Shown in pieces: positions 5,885 through 12,995 of a DNA stretch of 13,026 nt. The notes beneath the pieces were generated by a model that worked only from the letters and a program-made list of their open reading frames with translations, made no database searches and had not been told where the DNA came from. A program made the translations under genes and the position numbers. The DNA comes from UM-FILTER-39-64 sp964367055. Lineage in GTDB: Bacteria; Patescibacteriota; Minisyncoccia; UBA6257; UBA9933. Within the stretch, counting starts at the first letter, position 1. Every line of letters starts with the position of its first letter. The stretch covers positions 1 through 13,026 of the forward strand of contig CAYIWD010000016.1 of assembly GCA_964367055.1 (NCBI GenBank). The letters run 5' to 3'.

Positions 5885-8262
5885 TATTCTCTCAATCTTT
5901 TCAAGATTTCGCTTTCAACTTCTTGCTGGTCGCGGCCGTATTTTAATTTTGACAATTCTTTGATTTTTTCTCCTATTTCGCGATTGCCGGCTTCGGGCGC
6001 AATAGTCCTGATGTTAAACGGCTTTGATGTTTGGCCTTGAATTAAAATTTTCGCGTAAGCATTGAAATTATCAATGTTAATTAAATCATTTTCATTAAAA
6101 ACTGGCGTGAATTGTTTGACCAAAAATTCCGCATCTGTCGCGCCCACCCTAAAAGAAATCATTGAGCCGACATTGCCGAAAACCGCGTCGCGAATTTTCT
6201 CTGTCAATTGAGCGATAAATTGATGCGCGATAGTTAAATTCAAGCCGTATTTTCTGGCTTCAGATAAAATAGAAGCAATAGAATCAGTGGTGAAATTCTG
6301 AAACTCATCAATGTAAAGATTGAAGTCGCGCCGGTTTTCCTGCGAAATATCTACGCGCGATAAAGCTGCCATTAAAATTTTTCCGACAATTACCATGCCC
6401 AATAAATTGGCGTTGATATCGCCTATTCTGCCTTTTGATAAATTAACCAATAAAATTTTTCCTTCATCCATCACTTGCCGAAAATTAAAAGCGGATTTTA
6501 TTTGCCCGATAATGGGCCGCATATAATCATTGGAGGTAAAATTATTAAATTTGGAAGTAATATAAGGCGTCATATTTGCCAAAGCTGCTTCGCCGCCGGC
6601 TTTTATCGCTTCTTTGCGCCAAAAATCAATGACAATCGGATTAGAAATTCTTGATAATTTTCTTTCGCGGAAGTCAGCGTCAGTAAAAACTCGCGCTACT
6701 TCCATTAAGGTGGCTGGCTCTCCGCCAGCTGGCGGATTCATATCCTCCATTAAAAGTAATAAAGCGTTTTTCATATATTGCTCAAACATCGGTCCCATTG
6801 TTTCAGGCAAAAATAATTTGTTAAAAATACTCTGCATCTCATTAACAATAAAAGTTTTTTCCTCTGGCCGATTAAAATCATATTCCAGCATATTCATTCC
6901 CAATGGACGATTTCTTTCCGCCGGGTCAAAAACAATAACGTCTTCAAAACGTTTTTCTGGAATTAAACCTAAAATTCTTTCAATTAAATCGCCATGCGGG
7001 TCAACAATCGCCATTCCTTTGTTTTGGCGAATATCATCAACTACCATATTTGTCATTAGTGTTGACTTTCCGGTGCCGGTTTGACCAATAATATAAACAT
7101 GAAGTCGCCTATCTTCGTCGGTAATATAAACTGGTTTTGTTTCTCCCCGAAAAATGCTTTGGCCAACGAGCGTTCCTTTGACGGCTAAATTTATAGGCGG
7201 AGCCGCTTCTTTAGATTTAAGCCATTTAATTTTCGGTATCTCAGTTGAGGGAGCCGGTAGGTGAAATAAACTCGCTAATTCTTCGGTGTTTAAAATTATT
7301 GATTGGCTATTGTTAAATTCTCGAAAAGAAAATTGGTAGATTAAATTTTTTGGATTTCGAGGTTTAATAATTTTTAACTCTTGGCGTTGCGGCGCGCTGA
7401 ATTGTGAAAAACTGCCACTAATGCTTTCCAAAATAGTGTCGGCTGAATACTGGCTAACCGCCGAAACTAAAACTCTTAAATTGACCGATAAAAGCGGCTT
7501 GGTTATTTTTGACTCCAAAATTTTTATGGCTTCTTCATCAATGATTTTTTCCTCTCTTTGCTTCTTTTCGCTTTCTGGGTTTAAAGCATTTTTAACGTCT
7601 TTAAACTTTAAAGCTCCTCCTTTTAAAATATCGTCAAGTTTTTTTCCTTTTTTAAGTTCCCGAATCATCTGAAAAATTGATTTTTTTGCCTCAGCTGGCG
7701 CTGACTTAACTAAAACCTGAATAGCCGCTCCTTCGCCTACTTCGTTAATTTTTGACAGACCGCTTAGAATTGGCGAAAAAGTGTCAAGATTCGCTTCGCT
7801 GTAAGTTCTGATTGGCAAGGCAAAAGAGAATTTTTGTTTAAGATAAACTCCTTCGCTTATTCCAGTCGGATTAAAAATATTATAATCGTTTATCAACTCC
7901 ACCTTAGCTTCTTTCCACAAGCCCTCAATCTGACGACTGACAAATTCTGTTGATTCTTTAGGGCTGGCAATATAAAAATGAATTTCTTCGCCAATATGAT
8001 GAACTGCTGTCTCCAAACCAAATGGCGACTTTAAACTGCTTAAAATACCAAAAAGCTGGGCCGAAAGATTAATCTCATCTTTCCAAGCAGCTGTCTTTGC
8101 ATCAGCCGAAATATCTTTAACTTGTTTTTGAGGCAATCTAACTAAAAGAAGCTTTAAATTAAGCGCTTGAGATAAACGCTTTCGTTTTGAGTAGCGAGAA
8201 ACCATTATTATCGAGCCGAATAAAATGGCAATTGCAATTGCGAATACTAAATACCAAAACAT
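5884..8262 (-). CDS. Membrane-anchored TraG/HerA-like ATPase
   Basis: A 792-residue protein with one N-terminal membrane helix (about 3-21), a poorly conserved 350-residue middle region, and a C-terminal ATPase of the type IV coupling protein/HerA class. Walker A is GQTGTGKST at 393-401; DPHGDL follows at 421-426. Walker B lies in FNLYIDEFQNF at about 647-657, and SEARKYGLNLTIAHQ at about 667-681 is the characteristic TraD/TraG block. Such ATPases move DNA or protein across membranes as hexamers. No relaxase, VirB/pilus gene or conjugation cluster is visible, so a classical conjugation role is not supported. It begins 3 nt after a 132-residue partner, suggesting a two-gene unit. The substrate is unknown. 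Confidence 0.85.
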   Translation of the reverse strand: MFWYLVFAIAIAILFGSIIMVSRYSKRKRLSQALNLKLLLVRLPQKQVKDISADAKTAAWKDEINLSAQLFGILSSLKSPFGLETAVHHIGEEIHFYIASPKESTEFVSRQIEGLWKEAKVELINDYNIFNPTGISEGVYLKQKFSFALPIRTYSEANLDTFSPILSGLSKINEVGEGAAIQVLVKSAPAEAKKSIFQMIRELKKGKKLDDILKGGALKFKDVKNALNPESEKKQREEKIIDEEAIKILESKITKPLLSVNLRVLVSAVSQYSADTILESISGSFSQFSAPQRQELKIIKPRNPKNLIYQFSFREFNNSQSIILNTEELASLFHLPAPSTEIPKIKWLKSKEAAPPINLAVKGTLVGQSIFRGETKPVYITDEDRRLHVYIIGQTGTGKSTLMTNMVVDDIRQNKGMAIVDPHGDLIERILGLIPEKRFEDVIVFDPAERNRPLGMNMLEYDFNRPEEKTFIVNEMQSIFNKLFLPETMGPMFEQYMKNALLLLMEDMNPPAGGEPATLMEVARVFTDADFRERKLSRISNPIVIDFWRKEAIKAGGEAALANMTPYITSKFNNFTSNDYMRPIIGQIKSAFNFRQVMDEGKILLVNLSKGRIGDINANLLGMVIVGKILMAALSRVDISQENRRDFNLYIDEFQNFTTDSIASILSEARKYGLNLTIAHQFIAQLTEKIRDAVFGNVGSMISFRVGATDAEFLVKQFTPVFNENDLINIDNFNAYAKILIQGQTSKPFNIRTIAPEAGNREIGEKIKELSKLKYGRDQQEVESEILKRLRE

Positions 8263-8265
8263 ACT

Positions 8266-8664
8266 TTATAAATATTTTCTCTTTTTTAATTCCTCGTAAA
8301 GTTTATCGGTCAAGGCGTCGTGAAAAGCGTCTAAAATAAAGGGTCCGGCTTTCTGCGCCTCATGAATTGTTTTAGAAATACCCTGGTGAAAAACAGAATC
8401 AACTAATTTTTCCACCTGAATTTTGATTTCCGCCGGAGAATCTTTTAGGTAATCAGGTAGAATTGTTTCTTCTGCTGGTCCTTGAGATGGGGTTGGTGAT
8501 TGAATTGGTTGATTGGACGACTGATGCATAATTGGCTCAAGCGTTTGTTTAATTAATTCTTTTTCAGACAATTTTTTATATTCGGATAAATTCCGCTTCT
8601 CGGCAATTTCCTTACTTAATCTTTCAATGTCCTGTTCTATTATGCTATGATTGAATTGATCCAT
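8266..8664 (-). CDS. Small uncharacterised protein paired with the ATPase
   Basis: I do not recognise this 132-residue protein. It has a charged, probably helical N-terminus (about 1-45), a Pro/Gln/Ser-rich linker (about 47-66) and a second helical domain (about 70-132) with PAEIKIQVEKLVDSVFHQGISKTIHEAQKAGPFILDAFHDALTDKLYEELKKR. No signal peptide or membrane segment is seen. It lies 3 nt upstream of the TraG/HerA-like ATPase gene, so it is probably cotranscribed and may be an adaptor or regulator of that ATPase. Its ATG (8662-8664) directly abuts the divergent ATG of the glycosyltransferase (8665-8667). A TATAAT at 8681-8686 could be its -10 element. Confidence 0.75.
   Translation of the reverse strand: MDQFNHSIIEQDIERLSKEIAEKRNLSEYKKLSEKELIKQTLEPIMHQSSNQPIQSPTPSQGPAEETILPDYLKDSPAEIKIQVEKLVDSVFHQGISKTIHEAQKAGPFILDAFHDALTDKLYEELKKRKYL
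8622..8651 (+). promoter_or_regulatory. Extended -10 promoter for the glycosyltransferase
   Basis: TGCTATGAT provides an extended -10 element with hexamer TATGAT at 8646-8651. TTTCAA at 8622-8627 is an acceptable -35 at 18-nt spacing. Initiation near 8658 leaves only about 7 nt before ATG 8665, so the message would be almost leaderless. The promoter lies inside the 5' coding end of the divergent gene and overlaps the upstream in-frame ATG at 8647, which argues against that start. Confidence 0.4.
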
Positions 8665-10215
8665 ATGTCTAAAATTCTAAATTATAAATTTTGTCTTCTG
8701 TTTATTATTTTAATTATAGCCGCTTTTTTACGACTATACAACTTAACGCCGACAAATGGCGGATTGCCGCCAGGACTTTATCCAGATGAAGCAATAGACG
8801 GCAATAACGCTTTGGAAGGCTTTAAGGTTTTCTATCCTGAAAATAACGGCCGAGAAGGGCTGTTTATAGATATTCAAGCGGTATTTTTAAAAGTTTTAAT
8901 GCCTTTAAATGGCGATAATCCTGAGCCGTGGATGCTAAGAATAGTCAGCGTAGTTTTTGGGATATTAACTGTTTTGGGAGTATATTTTTTGGCGAAAGAA
9001 TTATTTAATGGGTTGAGGGAAAATGAAATTTTGGCATTACTTTCATCGTTTTTTCTCGCCGTGAGTTTTTGGCACATTAATTTTTCTCGCATTAGTTTTC
9101 GGGCGATTATGGCGCCAGCATTTTTGGTTTGGGGACTATTTTTATTATTAAAGGCGTTGAACCAGACCAAAAATAATTTTCAATTTTCAATTTTCAATTT
9201 TCAATCAATTTCCAAAAACTTTTTACTATTGTCAATTATTGGAGGGTTAATTTATGGCCTTGGCTTTCATTCCTATATTGCCTATCGAGCTACTCCGCTT
9301 TTAATTTTAATAGTTCTGTCGATTTATTGGCTCCAGAATAAAGAAAAAGTAGTCCGCAAAAAGATTATCCTAGTGGCTAGTGGCTATACCCTAATGGCTA
9401 TTATTGTTTTCGCGCCGCTGGGAATTTATTTCTTAAAAAATCCCGCTGACTTCTTCGGTAGAACCGGTCAACTTTCAATCACTCACTCCGCCAGTCCGCT
9501 AAAAGATTTGGGTTTAAATATTTTAAAAACCGCCGCGATGTTTAATTTTGTCGGTGATTCCAATTGGCGGCATAATTACGCTGGAAGGCCAGAATTATTC
9601 TTGCCAGTGGGAATTTTATTCTTAATTGGTATGTTTATGGGTCTAAAAATATTATTCAAGAAAACGCCTAAAGAAGAACATTCGCTGGCATGCGTGGTTT
9701 TATTTTCGTGGCTAATTATTGCCGCTTTGCCTGTGGTGATTTCCAATGAAGGCATTCCTCATGCTTTAAGATCATTGTTAATGATTCCGCCAGTAATTAT
9801 CTTGGCTGGTTTCGGCGCAATCTGGTTTTACAAGTTTGTTAAAAATGACAATAGCGTTTTAAAAACAAAAATTCTTAATGTTTCTATTTTCTTTTTCTTT
9901 TTGCTTTTATTTTTTGAAGCTTATTACACTTACTTTATCAAATGGGGTAAAAATTATAATGTCCAAGGAGCTTTTAGCGCTGATTATGTGGCAATCGGCC
10001 GCGAGTTAAACGCTTTGCCCAAAGAAATGCCAAAATACGTGGTGGTTCAAGCCGGTGGAGTAGATGTCCGCGGCATTCCAATGCCAGCGCAAACCGTGAT
10101 GTATATCACTAATACTTTCCTACCAGAAAAACAAAAAGAAAAAAATATTTATTATATTTTGCCGAATCAAATCAGCGAAATCCCGCCAGATAGTTATGTA
10201 GCGACTTTAAAATAA
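8665..10215 (+). CDS. GT-C membrane glycosyltransferase (PMT/GT39-like)
   Basis: A polytopic membrane glycosyltransferase, 516 residues from ATG 8665, expected to move a sugar from a lipid-phosphate donor to an acceptor outside the cytoplasm. The first helix covers about residues 6-22. It is followed by an outer loop containing LYPDEAIDGNNALEG, whose acidic DE pair is at the position of the GT-C catalytic Asp/Glu. About ten further hydrophobic helices follow, then a soluble C-terminal segment of about 80 residues. A TTTTCAA heptamer is repeated four times in the coding sequence (9177-9204). An ATG six codons upstream (8647) overlaps the promoter and is less likely. It is the only plus-strand protein gene; acceptor and sugar are unknown. 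Confidence 0.85.
   Translation: MSKILNYKFCLLFIILIIAAFLRLYNLTPTNGGLPPGLYPDEAIDGNNALEGFKVFYPENNGREGLFIDIQAVFLKVLMPLNGDNPEPWMLRIVSVVFGILTVLGVYFLAKELFNGLRENEILALLSSFFLAVSFWHINFSRISFRAIMAPAFLVWGLFLLLKALNQTKNNFQFSIFNFQSISKNFLLLSIIGGLIYGLGFHSYIAYRATPLLILIVLSIYWLQNKEKVVRKKIILVASGYTLMAIIVFAPLGIYFLKNPADFFGRTGQLSITHSASPLKDLGLNILKTAAMFNFVGDSNWRHNYAGRPELFLPVGILFLIGMFMGLKILFKKTPKEEHSLACVVLFSWLIIAALPVVISNEGIPHALRSLLMIPPVIILAGFGAIWFYKFVKNDNSVLKTKILNVSIFFFFLLLFFEAYYTYFIKWGKNYNVQGAFSADYVAIGRELNALPKEMPKYVVVQAGGVDVRGIPMPAQTVMYITNTFLPEKQKEKNIYYILPNQISEIPPDSYVATLK
8681..8686 (-). promoter_or_regulatory. -10 element for the small protein/ATPase pair
   Basis: TATAAT on the minus strand, 16 nt before ATG 8664, predicts initiation about 10 nt upstream of the start codon. 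No convincing -35 is seen. It lies inside the 5' coding end of the divergent glycosyltransferase gene. Confidence 0.35.
9177..9204 (+). repeat. Heptanucleotide tandem repeat (TTTTCAA)x4
   Basis: Four perfect TTTTCAA units in frame within the glycosyltransferase gene, encoding NFQFSIFNFQ in a polar loop between two membrane helices. Seven is not a multiple of three, so gain or loss of one unit would frameshift the protein. Confidence 0.9.
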
Positions 10216-10233
10216 ACTAACTTTAACCAACTA

Positions 10234-10262
10234 TTGACCGCTTAATAAAAATAAAATAATAT
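10234..10262 (+). promoter_or_regulatory. Promoter of the structured RNA gene
   Basis: TTGACC (10234-10239), an exact 17-nt spacer and TAATAT (10257-10262) make a strong sigma70-type promoter 18 nt past the glycosyltransferase stop. Expected initiation is near 10269-10271, just upstream of the closing helix of the RNA. No open reading frame follows. Confidence 0.75.
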
Positions 10263-10269
10263 TTAAATC

Positions 10270-10518
10270 AGCATCTTTAAATAAAAAGATTCTGCCTCCG
10301 TGCTTAATGGGAATGAAAGTAAGTGGCCACTTGAAGAGTGTGCTTATTTGGTTATGGGAATGCGTAATCAGAGGCATCTTTGCAGGATGGAGGTTCGATT
10401 CCTCCCGTTCCTCGCGATCTAAGTGGCGAACTATATAAACCTTCCGGAAGCGCCAATTAGATTAGGAGGCAGAATCTTTTAAGTTTAGGCAAGCCATTTG
10501 ACTTGCCTATTTTCTTTT
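10270..10518 (+). ncRNA. Structured RNA of unknown family with a tRNA-type T-arm
   Basis: A complete non-coding transcription unit: promoter at 10234-10262, compact fold, intrinsic terminator at 10486-10518. P1 closes the molecule with 16 perfect pairs (10284-10299/10465-10480). P2, 10309-10315 (GGGAATG) with 10406-10412 (CGTTCCT), encloses three hairpins: P3 (TAAG 10320-10323/CTTA 10343-10346 and CACT 10328-10331/AGTG 10337-10340), P4 (GGTTATG 10350-10356/CGTAATC 10363-10369) and P5, a canonical T-arm GGAGG-TTCGATT-CCTCC (10389-10405). P6 (10417-10428/10451-10462) has 11 of 12 pairs. P1, P2 and P6 meet at a three-way junction. The folded body is about 197 nt. It lacks D- and anticodon arms of a normal tRNA and is too short for tmRNA or RNase P RNA. 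A Y-RNA-like tRNA mimic is one possibility. Function unknown. Confidence 0.8.
10486..10518 (+). terminator. Intrinsic terminator of the structured RNA
   Basis: TAGGCAAG (10486-10493) and CTTGCCTA (10502-10509) form a perfect 8-bp stem with an 8-nt loop, followed by TTTTCTTTT. This is a textbook Rho-independent terminator five bases after the P1 helix, which fixes the transcription direction as plus. Confidence 0.9.
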
Positions 10519-10591
10519 AACATCCAATCAACTAAATAAAAGTAGAAAATCTTTTCGTAAAGCAGAAAATTTTATTTTAATTCTAATAAGC

Positions 10592-10793
10592 AAAAAATCT
10601 TTTCGTAGTGAGTGTGTGCGGAGAAGTTCGCAAAATTTACGAGCGAGCCGCGTGGCGAGCCAGGACCCCGAGGAGCGAACCCAGTAACTCAACTAGTTGA
10701 GCTACTGGGGAAGCGACGAACAGGGTGGCGAGCAGCGTGCGAGCGAGTATAAATTTTGACCTTCGGAGCACTACGAACGAGAAAAGATTTTTT
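10592..10793. repeat. Large hairpin element, copy 2
   Basis: A 202-nt imperfect inverted repeat related to copy 1 (371-539). Outer stem: AAAAAATCTTTT 10592-10603 with 10782-10793, then CGTAGTG 10604-10610 with 10769-10775 across a 6-nt bulge. Inner stems: GTGC and GAAG segments, CAAAATTTA 10631-10639 with 10750-10758, and a 22-nt arm 10640-10661 that pairs with 10727-10747 when tandem G.A mismatches and one bulged C (10648) are allowed. The shared tip blocks GACCCCGAG and CGAACAGGGTGGC flank an additional 30-bp palindrome. The right end is 2 nt from the DUF763 stop. A 14-nt direct repeat of its left edge (AAAATCTTTTCGTA) occurs at 10546-10559 and 10594-10607. Between it and the terminator at 10518 I see nothing else. 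Confidence 0.8.
10680..10709. repeat. 30-bp palindrome at the tip of hairpin copy 2
   Basis: Self-complementary with a single mismatch (A10687/C10702), arm CCCAGTAACTCAACT. It sits exactly where copy 1 has only a few bases (between GAGCGAA and GGCGAACAGGG) and so looks inserted. Its arm resembles tRNA D-arm sequence (GTAACTCA, as in the tRNA-Thr of this window), which may be coincidental. Confidence 0.75.
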
Positions 10794-10794
10794 G

Positions 10795-11979
10795 TTATAA
10801 CCTATTAATTATTCTTTTCTTTTCGCTAAACGGCAACTTAGTTTTTTTAACCGCGTTTTTCATTATCTCAATAGTTTGGTCATAGGTTTTTCTATCCACC
10901 GGATACGGCGTGGCGTCTTTGCCGCCATGCGCGAATGAATATCTGGCCGGGTCTTCGTAAGACGGCTTAGCGCCATAAATAATTTCAGAAACCAAAGCCA
11001 AAGCCCGCATTGTTTTCGGTCCCACACCTTTAGTTGCCAAAAGTTTTTCATAATTTTCTGGCTGCTCATCGCAAACTTGCCAGAGAATTTTTTCTAGATA
11101 TTTGCTCTTAGAAAAATCTTCAGCTTCAACCGGATGATTCCGAAATTCAATATTTCCCAATTTTAATAATTTCACTAGGTTCTCATCCCCGGCTGGCGAG
11201 CTGATTTTAAAAGCGAGCGTTTTATGTAATTCTGAAGAATGTTTCCTCAAAAGTTGGATATCTTTAATCAAAGTGCGATAGCCGGCTTTTACTAATTCAG
11301 TGCTAACTTCTCTGGTTTTCTCGCTTTTTTCCGAAGTTAAATTCAAAGGACTTTTCACTTTTAGTTGGCTGACAATTCCAGAATGCGGTTCGCAGACAAA
11401 ATTTTTCTCGCCCCGAGCTGGGTCGAGGGGGATATTTTCCGAATGCCAGTGATATCTTCTGGCTGTTTGATTGCCTACATTCATTCCCTGTTGAACAACT
11501 GTCCACGCGCCGCCTCGGGAAAAGAAAAAAGAGTGATGATAAATTTGAAATCCGTCTTGAATTAAAGCGCTATCAACTTTGGCTGCCATTTTTGAACCAT
11601 AAACCAATGATTGAGTTTTTGGCGTTTCCAAGCCCAATCTGCTTCCCCAATTTATGATTTCATCAGGTGTTTTTCTTGAAGTTTTTCCTTTGCCACCGGC
11701 AATAAAAATTCCAAGGTCTTTTTCCTGACCCCGAATCGCCTCTTTCAAAGCCGCGGTTAAAATTGTGGTTAGCCCAGAAGCATTCCAGTCAAAAGCCAAA
11801 ACAGTGCCAAGAGACTGAAACCAAACCGGGTCAGCAATTCTTTTTATAAATTCATCCGCTCCGTATTCGGCAATAAGCACCTGCGTCATTTCTCGGCCCA
11901 GTTTAACCATACGGTCAAAAAGCCATGGCGGACATTTGCCGTAATCTAATGTAAATGTTGCGACGCCGCTTCTGTACAT
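10795..11979 (-). CDS. DUF763 family protein with helix-hairpin-helix motif
   Basis: From ATG 11979 the product is 394 residues and begins MYRSGVATFTLDYGKCPPWLFDRMVKLGR, the characteristic N-terminus of DUF763 (COG1415), a family of unknown function found in archaea and bacteria. Other visible blocks are ADPVWFQSLGTVLAFDWNASGLTT, GIFIAGGKGKTSRKTPDEI and the aromatic WTVVQQGMN...ARRYHWHSE segment. A helix-hairpin-helix-like LLATKGVGPKTMRALALVSE near 300-320 suggests nucleic-acid binding. A longer frame to 12051 would add 24 Arg-rich residues overlapping ychF out of frame, and is rejected. The start lies 2 nt after the ychF stop, so the two are probably translationally coupled. No signal peptide is seen. 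A DNA repair or RNA role is inference only. Confidence 0.88.
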   Translation of the reverse strand: MYRSGVATFTLDYGKCPPWLFDRMVKLGREMTQVLIAEYGADEFIKRIADPVWFQSLGTVLAFDWNASGLTTILTAALKEAIRGQEKDLGIFIAGGKGKTSRKTPDEIINWGSRLGLETPKTQSLVYGSKMAAKVDSALIQDGFQIYHHSFFFSRGGAWTVVQQGMNVGNQTARRYHWHSENIPLDPARGEKNFVCEPHSGIVSQLKVKSPLNLTSEKSEKTREVSTELVKAGYRTLIKDIQLLRKHSSELHKTLAFKISSPAGDENLVKLLKLGNIEFRNHPVEAEDFSKSKYLEKILWQVCDEQPENYEKLLATKGVGPKTMRALALVSEIIYGAKPSYEDPARYSFAHGGKDATPYPVDRKTYDQTIEIMKNAVKKTKLPFSEKKRIINRL

Positions 11980-11981
11980 AG

Positions 11982-12986
11982 TTAGCCGTGTCTTATTTCT
12001 ATTACGTCTCCGTCTTGCACAACATAATCTTTTCCTTCTAAGCGCAGCCAACCCTTTTGCCGCGCATTAGCCCACGAACCAGCTTCTAATAATTTTTCCC
12101 AATTTATCGTTTCCGCTCGGATGAATTTTTTCTCAAAATCAGTGTGAATAACTCCGGCCGCTTGCGGCGCTTTTGTTCCTTTAATAATTGTCCAAGCGCG
12201 CGTTTCGTCTTCACCTGTTGTCAAAAAACTTATCAGTCCCAAAAGTTCATACGCCTCTGTTATCAATTTTTTAATATTATCGACGTCTGACGTCGATAGA
12301 TCAATAATTACAAAATCACCACTTAATTCTTTAATCTTATTCTTTAATCCTTCGCTCACGTCAGATTCTTTTCCGTTCAAAAGATAAATTTGCGGCTTAG
12401 CGGTTAAAAGATTGAAATCTTTAATTTCGTCAATATTAATCGCCAAGTTAATCGCCAATTTATTTTCATTCAAGCCATCGCGGATTTTTTTGACAATTTC
12501 CAATTCCTTAATTTTATTTTTATCGCCGGTTCTGGCTTCGCCTTCAAGCTTACTCAATCTTTTCTCAATTATTTCTAAGTCCTTTAAAATCAATTCTGTG
12601 TTTATGGTGTCAATATCTCGGCTCGGCTCAACATTATTTTCAATATGAATAATTTCCTCATTTTTAAAACATCTGACAACTTGGACAATCGCGTTAACTT
12701 CACGAATATGAGACAAAAATTGATTGCCCAGTCCCTCGCCTTTATTCGCGCCTTTAACCAAACCGGCAATATCGTAAAATTCAACCACCGCCGGAATTTT
12801 TTTGGCCGATTTCATCAAATCCGCCAATTTATCCACGCGCTCATCCGGCACAGCCACCACGCCCACATTCGGGTCAATAGTGGCAAAAGGATAATTAGCC
12901 ACATTTACCTCTTGTTTAGTGAGGATTTTAAAAAGTAAGGATTTACCAACATTAGGCAAACCAACGATGCCGATTGAGAGTTTCAT
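11982..12986 (-). CDS. ychF: Obg-like P-loop ATPase YchF
   Basis: YchF/OLA1 is a ribosome-associated P-loop NTPase of the Obg family that prefers ATP. The 334-residue protein has G1 GLPNVGKS at 9-16, a G2-region NYPFATIDPN at 31-40, G3 DIAGLVKGA at 72-80, the altered G4 NGKE at 204-207 that replaces NKxD and explains the ATP preference, and a C-terminal TGS domain (about 250-334) with TRAWTI, PQAAGVIHTDFEKKFIRAE and KDYVVQDGDVIEIR. It is about 30 residues shorter than E. coli YchF, mainly in the helical region before the TGS domain. A GACGTC-T-GACGTC palindrome lies in frame at residues about 230-237. It starts about 10 nt after a probable upstream gene end. Confidence 0.95.
   Translation of the reverse strand: MKLSIGIVGLPNVGKSLLFKILTKQEVNVANYPFATIDPNVGVVAVPDERVDKLADLMKSAKKIPAVVEFYDIAGLVKGANKGEGLGNQFLSHIREVNAIVQVVRCFKNEEIIHIENNVEPSRDIDTINTELILKDLEIIEKRLSKLEGEARTGDKNKIKELEIVKKIRDGLNENKLAINLAINIDEIKDFNLLTAKPQIYLLNGKESDVSEGLKNKIKELSGDFVIIDLSTSDVDNIKKLITEAYELLGLISFLTTGEDETRAWTIIKGTKAPQAAGVIHTDFEKKFIRAETINWEKLLEAGSWANARQKGWLRLEGKDYVVQDGDVIEIRHG
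12278..12298. repeat. REP-like palindrome in frame within ychF
   Basis: A perfect inverted repeat of 10-nt arms (TATCGACGTC) around T12288, with the same core as the palindromes flanking the transposase at 5142-5825. On the minus strand it encodes LSTSDVDN in the variable segment just before the TGS domain, leaving the frame intact. Confidence 0.75.
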
Positions 12987-12995
12987 AGATTAAAA

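Noticed and set aside
10356..10412. A tRNA gene with acceptor GGGAATG/CGTTCCT
   Set aside because: Only 26 nt separate acceptor and T-stem, leaving no room for D- and anticodon arms, and the surrounding helices indicate a larger RNA.
10270..10518. tmRNA, RNase P RNA or 6S RNA
   Set aside because: tmRNA needs the T-arm next to a terminal acceptor stem and a tag frame; RNase P RNA is larger with different conserved blocks; 6S RNA is a long rod without a T-arm.
11980..12051. N-terminal extension of the DUF763 gene
   Set aside because: The extra 24 Arg/Cys-rich residues are ychF coding sequence read in another frame; DUF763 proteins begin at MYRSGVATF.
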